A DNA stretch of 64,000 nt, from assembly GCF_000275845.1 (NCBI RefSeq), contig NW_006766893.1:774632-838631 (forward strand), in the 5' to 3' direction. The position numbers were made by a program, and so were the translations under genes. Under the pieces are notes generated by a model. It did no database searches. It was not told where the DNA came from and worked only from the letters and a program-made list of their open reading frames with translations. Shown piece by piece: positions 57,989 through 64,000 of this stretch (positions within the stretch are counted from its first letter, which is position 1; each line of letters opens with the position of its first letter). Origin of the DNA: Dichomitus squalens LYAD-421 SS1 (lineage: Eukaryota; Basidiomycota; Agaricomycetes; Polyporales; Polyporaceae).

Positions 57989-58391
57989 CTAGGCCTTAGG
58001 CGTCCAAGTCGAATTCCGTCTCAATGTCTCAAAACTCCAGCGTCGAGCTGAACATGCTTGATACACAGGCTCCTAATTCCGCATCCGAGCCAATCGACCC
58101 CACCACATGCTCTTGGTTGTGTCGTCATGAAAGTATGAGATGCAGGGCCGAACAGGGAGTCGCCTCAGCATGTTTTGTAGATTTCCTGGAAGACAAGTCA
58201 GCGACCGGTACATTATGAGAGGGTCGGGTAGACAGACCAAGCTTAGCACTCCCCCACCGCCCAGCACTTCAGCGTTGTTGCAACCATTGACATCACCTCT
58301 TGTTGGAGGGGCGCGGCTCGTGAGCAAAGATATCAGTGCTTCAAGGCAGACCCAACGTTCGGTGGCTCGAAGAGACCGACGGGGTAGGTGT

Positions 58392-58430
58392 CTATCCTCC
58401 ATCCTCCATCCTTCATCCTCAATCCTCCAT
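58392..58430. repeat. CCTCCAT-type 7-bp minisatellite
   Basis: Five imperfect copies of a CCTCCAT/CCTTCAT unit in tandem. Non-coding. Confidence 0.7.
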
Positions 58431-58890
58431 GGGAATATACGTATCCATGCACGCGCCACTTCAAGAGGTGCACATATAGTCATAGACCAGAGGCCTGGCA
58501 GGACACATGGGCCCCCGCTTCAACTTGAAAAAAATGGCAGCAGCGGCAGCACCCCGTGGGAACCGTCGTGACGAAGTCTAGCGCCCGCGCTGCAGAAAAG
58601 TTATTTTCAACAACTCAGGCTCTGGACTGTGATCTACAGGCCGCGCATTGACTTTCTGGTGCCAAACGGAATCCGTGACGTACATACTCAAGCAGTGGCC
58701 TACATGAAGTTGCTGCGTTCGATTTGACTTACCACTTCAGATTGAAGACTCAGTAGCAAGTCTGCCAGCATCGAGGTCCGCTCCGGCTTCGAACGCGATT
58801 AGGGGCCTTGACCTTGCGTCAACTTAAATGGAATATCACAGAGATACCAGGGATAACGAGAGTATTCCTTCTCCATCAAGAATTCCTACG

Positions 58891-60236
58891 CTACCTCAAC
58901 AGACGAACACGCCTACCACGTAAGGTCCTCCCGCGCAGCTCCTTCCGACCAACTTTCCGTCGTTTCTTCATGTGTCCAGAGCAAGTATTAGTGGGTATGT
59001 CTGACGCAGTGCTAAAACTTCCGGTGGAGCCCGGGACAGCTGTGGTCTGCTGAGTGCTCCCAGCGACATTTGTGGACGATGTGTTTGAAGGCGCCATGGA
59101 GCTTGTCGAACTTGCAGCGTTCCCATCGGTACCCGACGCATTTCCGGAAGAAGATACAAGCTTCGCAAGGGGTCCACCGGGCGGCTGGTACTGCGATTTT
59201 TGCCCGTCTCCGGGCTAGGCGAGCCAGTCAACACGGTGGGTCAAGAGATGGCCTTGACACGGAGGCAGTATCGGGTCTTACTCACAGCAAACGTTAAGCC
59301 AGGGTCAGTGGCCTTGTACGCTCCAGGGAAGTGGACGTAGTCCGAGGATTGCGGCACGAGCTCCCCGCTGCTTTGGACTGATAGTTGTAAGCACTGCGGG
59401 TACATCTCCGCACCACTTCCTCCCATATTAGCGACCAGCGCCAGATTGATGAGCTGTTGCGATAGGAATTGAAAGCTTCAGATTCGCAATGGAGATGTGC
59501 GAATACAGCATTCGGCCGCACCTCGTGTCTCAATAGGTATTGTCCAGCCTTGAGGTTTGCTGGGATAGTCAGGTTGTAAGGCTTTCCAGGTTCCACTGAA
59601 TCAGGCATTGAGATAGGAGTTTAGCGCAATATGTTGCAGACAAGGTGCAAAACCACCTCCACCCACTGAAGATCTCCGCCATGTACCAATCGCCAGTGGT
59701 TGGATCGATGCCTTTCTCGTCGATATTGAACCACTGGGCTGAGGCAAGATCCTGGAATTGGGTGCAGTTCATCCCGCCACACTCTGCCATCCACGCAGTC
59801 ATGGCTCCTGTGTTGTGTGGCCACTACGTAACCAACCCAAACTAGCGGTCAGTTCTACATGTCCATGGGCGTTCATCGGAGGGCGCGCAACATACCGTAC
59901 TTGACCAACGAATCTCGACGATGCTTCCTGCATCGACAGGAGCTTCTACTGAGACGACTTTGGCTTGATTACCGCAGGCAGTGTATGAACTTGTCACGTC
60001 TACAATTGGCCCGTTTCCGTTAACGGTACGGATGGCGGTTGGGACTAGGGCACGCGTCATTACACCGTAGGTTCCGTGAGGATTACAGGCTGAAGAGACG
60101 TACTCCCTTTCGGATCAAATTCGTCGTCCCCAGTGTAGTTCCTGCCGTTAGCTATGAACCATTCCACAACACCATGTGCTGCCGTCTGAGAAGCAAGAAG
60201 AGCAAGCGAGATAAGTGTGGCGGCGATGTGAACCAT
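58891..60236 (-). CDS. AA9 lytic polysaccharide monooxygenase, intact, about 326 aa, 6 exons
   Basis: Secreted copper enzyme that oxidatively cleaves cellulose or other beta-glucans. Exons: 60236-60104, 60044-59896, 59823-59667, 59595-59522, 59453-59286, 59190-58891 (981 nt, all phases agree). Signal peptide MVHIAATLISLALLASQTAA, then mature HGVVEWF with the N-terminal His of the copper brace. Second brace His in WPHNTGAMTAWMAEC. Then EPGKPYNLTIP, AGQYLLRHE, GGSGAEMYPQCLQLSV and DYVHFPGAYKATDPGLTF, the usual AA9 core with the axial Tyr (DYVHFPGAY region). After YQPPGGPLAKLV comes a Ser/Thr linker (about 245-300) and a tail of about 25 residues, more than half Arg/Lys (HMKKRRKVGRKELRGR, then RTLRGRRVRLLR). 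No CBM1. It is the only live AA9 of three in the window. Confidence 0.88.
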
Positions 60237-60666
60237 CGCGGGAAATGTGGCGTGAGGGAAGAGTCAAATTCTGTGTGAAAGGAGTGAGGGATTCGCAGAG
60301 CAACGGCTCTACGAGGTCTAATACCTTAGGACCGTCAAAGAGTGGCAGTGGGATTATATAGTTGGTGAGGATGACATGCCCATCACACCCTTATATCCTG
60401 TGCGATAGCGAGTTTCAGTACTCTACTCTGTTACATCCTGGCAATGAACGTTTGGAAACTCAATGGTCCCATTCTGTCGTTACCACAAGCGACAATTGGA
60501 AGTGAGTTCAACTCACATCGACGAAATTACAGCGCCCACTGTCAGGCGAAAACAATAGCTCTCGTCGTCTTGTGGGTGCTGGAGTATGCGGGAATCTAAA
60601 CTGAGCCCGTCTCGAGTGACGATTATTGTGATGTCCAGCTACCGTGTTATTCAAACCGTGCTCCCT
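60237..60666. promoter_or_regulatory. Region between AA9 start and reductase stop
   Basis: 430 bp upstream of the AA9 gene (read leftwards) and downstream of the reductase. It contains the AA9 promoter; a GGGATTATATAG stretch near 60350-60361 could be its TATA region. No gene. Confidence 0.35.
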
Positions 60667-63600
60667 TTAATTGAGTTCATCCGTTCCAGCTACACGACAA
60701 GCCGTTGAGGTAGGTAAGAAGCCCGAACGCCTCCAAGCGGCAATCCAACTCCTCGCCACTTCCTCCTCGAGGTGAGGGAGATTTCTGAGCGTTTCAGACG
60801 CAGCCTGAGCTTTATCCGTGAGCACATGAAGACCGCTCACTGGCCCAGGACCGGACCCTGAGGTCCATGAACGGAATAGACCAAGCAAGCGTAGGGCCGG
60901 ATTGTTCCCGACGGCGTCTGTATGCCCCTCATCGAGGGATTCGCTATCGCATTCCTCTAGCGCGGCGAGCCAATCTTGGAATGGTACGAGTGGAACGCCA
61001 AGCTCTTCTGCGATGGGTTCCAAGAGTGTACGCCATGCTACTGGGTGAGGATGTACGAGATGGAGGACGGGGGAAGGCGAGCTGCGCATTTCCAGCAACG
61101 CTTGTGCGGCAGGATAACTTGGGATGAAGCTTACCACAGCCTGCGTATATATTCTCCATTGTTATGAGAGGGAAAAAGACGGTTAACCTAACGAACAACT
61201 TCGCACCTCGAGAACAGGTAAGCAACGCGTGGAAACCGCAGACTTGACGAGTGCCGGGAACCATTCCTTCTCGTTCCAGTGGCCTAGACGGTCTCCGCAC
61301 ACTTGACCAAGCCGAACCACCGTCACGGGAACGCCATGTTGCTTGGATACGTTGAATAGGACTTGCTCTGCAATCCATTTCGCTTCGGAATAACCCGTGC
61401 CCAAGGCAGACAAGGGCTCAAGGGGTACCTCGGCAATGGGTACAGTCGCAGTGCAATCTACGGTCAATACATTCAGCATCCTCGCAAGATGGGAGGAAGA
61501 AACAGCGCCTCACTGCGAAGCACGCCAACTGAGCTTATGAACTGAATACGGGGTGGTTCGACATATGGCGAGCCCAGAGCTAGCTCGACCAGGTTACGGA
61601 CCGCCTTCAGATCGACCTCATACGAAGCGAGTGCGAGATTGAAGTCGACTTTCCAGGCTTAAAAAGAGGATCCATCAGCGTAGGTCTTGTCTCGGTAGAT
61701 CAAACTGACCATTATGTATGATATGAGTGACCGATTCCCTGATCTGTAGATTTTCAGCACTATGAACGCACTCCTATGAGTGTGTAAGAGACTTACTCCG
61801 TGCAGCAGTTCCGGATGTATACCAAAATCGGGTCGGTCTAGCTCAACCTCGACCATTACGAACTTGGAAGAATTTAGTTTTCCCTCGTCCAGCCCTCGGG
61901 CACGGAAGCTAGCGCATTGCCTAGCCATAGTCTGCGCATCTCTTCGATTGAAAGCATAGACAACGAAGACCCTGTCGTCGGCAAGAAAACGCTCCAAAAC
62001 ATCGCAGCCAAAGCCGTTGGTAGTTCCAGTGATCAGGACCACATCTTTGCCACCCGGTTCTCGCTGTCGGCGCCGAGCAGGTCTCGGATTGAGATCAGAC
62101 GAGTAGGTCTTGGCCGTCTGGAGGAGCTCTTCTGCCGACATGGTGCCCAGAGACTCTCCAGAACGATTGATGGCACTTAAGATCGTATCAGTGAGTTTGG
62201 TGATCGTAGGCGCTCTGTATACAAAGTCGACTGGAGCCCGAGTAGCGGCATCGGATGAGACTCCGCGAAGAGCTCGCAGGATGGTATTGCGAATCCATGT
62301 CGCTTGCAAGCTACGTACCATAAAATTAGGTTTCCGATGAAACATTATCTGAAATTGCATACCTATCGCATCCGCTGCGGAAGATATCACAAGTGTCGTC
62401 CAAGGGCTTCAGCAGGACCTTATGCACGACGGCGCGAACGAAGGTCCTGGCACTATCTGGTTCCCAATGAGCAGGGGCTCTGAGGTCGCTTTGAGTGCTC
62501 TCCTGGATAGCATCATACAAAGCTTCGATCTCCTCCGTGTAACGCTGCAAGATTGGATTACGGCGGATGTTACCCTTCGCGTTATAGTCGAAAGGCTTCA
62601 GCGGAGATGCGACGATGATCATCTACAAGACAGCTATTCATGATGTGGAAAGTCATACCCGAAAATTCTCACCTCTTTGAAGATGCGAGAATGCTGGGGG
62701 GCATACGCATTGGCACGCTCCACGCTGGGCCTAGAACGGATCAGCGCTTCAACGGAATAAGTCTCTCGCAGAATGGCATCACCATATCTTTGACCTGAAC
62801 TCCGAAAGTCGACTTTGATCGTGTGGGCCAACGGCGAAAGCGGGTTCGGGCTCCACCAGTACCCCATTCTGGAATTTGGAAGAGCCGAAGACAATGCAGT
62901 CGCGGACATGAGCGTCCTCCTTTATGATGCGCTCTATGGAAGCAAGGATTCAGACATCTCGAAAACATTTGAGTCGAGACAGAAAATATTAGGCACACCT
63001 ATAGGTATGGGATTTGTCTACGACTTCATCAATAGTCGACTTGTAGCGCTCAAAGGAACGCAGTCACCTTCTCGCCATTAGATAAAACGATCTGTTCATC
63101 CATACGACCGTATAGCTTCCATAGACCTTTCCGCGTCGGGTGAGGAATGACGAGATCATTTGTGGCGTATGCGTCTACGCCATCTATCTTCAAATTGACG
63201 ACTGGCAGAGGGCAATCTGACGAGGACTGCTCATTGTCAACTATGGGATGGAATAGATCAACGAAGGCTGCTTGCGCACCAGGACAACGATCTCAAATTT
63301 CCCATCTCCCGCATCCCTGACGGTACTTTGGATCCATGGTGTAATCGAGAAATAACCCCAGTCCATGCCCGGATTCGCTGAGATTCACGATGAGATGCGA
63401 GCGCCTCGTTCGGAGAACTTCGCGTGCTACCTGGAATGATGTTCGCCACAGCTCCAATTTCGGTACTGATAGGGAGTCAGCTGACGTAGAAATGCCCAGA
63501 AGAACAAGGACATACATGCCATACGCCAAAATCAAAGAAATACCGCGAGAAGCTAGCGAGTTTCCGACCTCCGCGTTCATCTCCGCACCTCCAAAAATCT

Positions 63601-64000
63601 AAGGTACTGATGTGAAAGACGTCTAGCAGCTCACGAGAGAGATACGCACAACTCCTTTCATCTTTCTCATACGATCGATTTTGCCCGGGTCCCGAGCCCA
63701 CTCCTACCATTGTCATGTCGACGTTCGCTTTCTCCAGAATGGGTGGAGTTCTTACCTCGACGAAAGTAGGAACAGTAGAGATGTATTCGGCCCCCGTTGC
63801 GACTGCATTGTCGAAGACATTTTCTGGTGTCGGAAAGATCGGCGGTGATGACGGCACAAACACCCCTAGAATAATGCCCGTTGTAACCTGCGGAATATGG
63901 TGTGTAAGGATGAAGTAGGTCGGGGGCTCATCACTTACTGTAGTGGTGTAAAATGAGACGCCTTGCGCATGGAACATTGGCGTGCCGGCACACGCAAGCG
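60667..64000 (-). CDS. Adenylate-forming reductase (NRPS-like, A-T-R), 5' end outside window
   Basis: Multidomain enzyme that activates a carboxylic acid as adenylate, carries it on a phosphopantetheine arm and reduces it, like fungal alpha-aminoadipate-reductase relatives. The visible part, read right to left, holds the second half of the adenylation domain (VTTGIILGVFVPSSPP; GGAEMNAEVGNSLASRG; LAYGITEIGAVANIIP; LWKLYGRMDEQIVLSNGEK), then KANAYAPQHSRIFKEM, a carrier domain whose Ser is rebuilt across an intron (FRSGCDSLQATWIRN), and a thioester reductase with a TGTTNGFG Rossmann turn, catalytic GYSEAKW (Tyr and Lys), and VRLGQVCGDRLGHWN. About a dozen 50-60 nt introns could be joined; for example 56 nt after GVLR leads to NCTATVPIAEVPLEP. 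No damage is seen. Stop at 60667. The substrate cannot be told from this part. Confidence 0.85.

Larger units (their letters stand above)
56995..58890. other. Intergenic region with one partial-looking minus-strand frame
   Basis: About 1.9 kb. It holds the 57620-57988 frame and a short minisatellite (58392-58430). The rest shows no gene. Confidence 0.35.

Noticed and set aside
1..64000. CRISPR arrays, rRNA, tRNA, bacterial-type operons
   Set aside because: None seen on either strand; intron structure and gene families are fungal.

Overview
The window is nuclear DNA of a filamentous basidiomycete, most likely a wood-decay Agaricomycete (Polyporales-like). Evidence: genes are dense and cut by many 48-77 nt GT-AG introns; there are lytic polysaccharide monooxygenases (AA9), GH76 and GH16 enzymes, basidiomycete-style P450s, an adenylate-forming reductase, a DUF6589 protein and a fungal RecQ-like helicase. 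Exon models were built by hand from reading-frame phase, splice sites and family alignment from memory. No search could be run.

Layout. 0-6 kb: C-terminal piece of a DDE transposase, then a RhoGEF (minus strand). 6.4-10.8 kb: an 18-exon SulP/STAS/cyclic-nucleotide-binding transporter. 10.9-11.9 kb: a non-autonomous hAT element with a perfect 8-bp target duplication. 12.8-21 kb: GH76 mannanase-like enzyme, Dap1-like heme protein, secreted BNR_4 protein, Ser/Thr-rich anchored protein and a small secreted protein. 21.7-41 kb: a decayed tandem segmental duplication. Each copy has an intact P450 and, at higher coordinates, a dead AA9 gene. The copies are separated by a Tc1/mariner-like MITE and a ZIP zinc transporter, and copy 2 also carries a 1.07-kb inverted-repeat element beside its AA9 relic. 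42-46 kb: a frameshifted F-box gene and mostly non-coding DNA.

46.25-54.2 kb: the most interesting unit. Two intact, divergently transcribed genes (a DUF6589 protein of about 1260 aa and a RecQ-like helicase of about 991 aa) share a 189-bp promoter region. They are bracketed by 71-bp inverted repeats that match at 65 of 71 positions without gaps. I read this as a two-gene DNA mobile element.

54.4-64 kb: a GH16-like secreted enzyme, an MDR oxidoreductase pseudogene with two in-frame stops, an intact AA9 with a strongly basic tail, and the C-terminal two thirds or so of an adenylate-forming reductase running off the window.

The secreted enzymes (GH76, GH16, AA9, BNR_4) fit a saprotroph acting on plant and fungal walls. 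The P450s and reductase suggest specialised metabolism, but I see no coherent gene cluster. The elements and duplicated, decaying genes mark 21-54 kb as an accessory, transposon-worked region.
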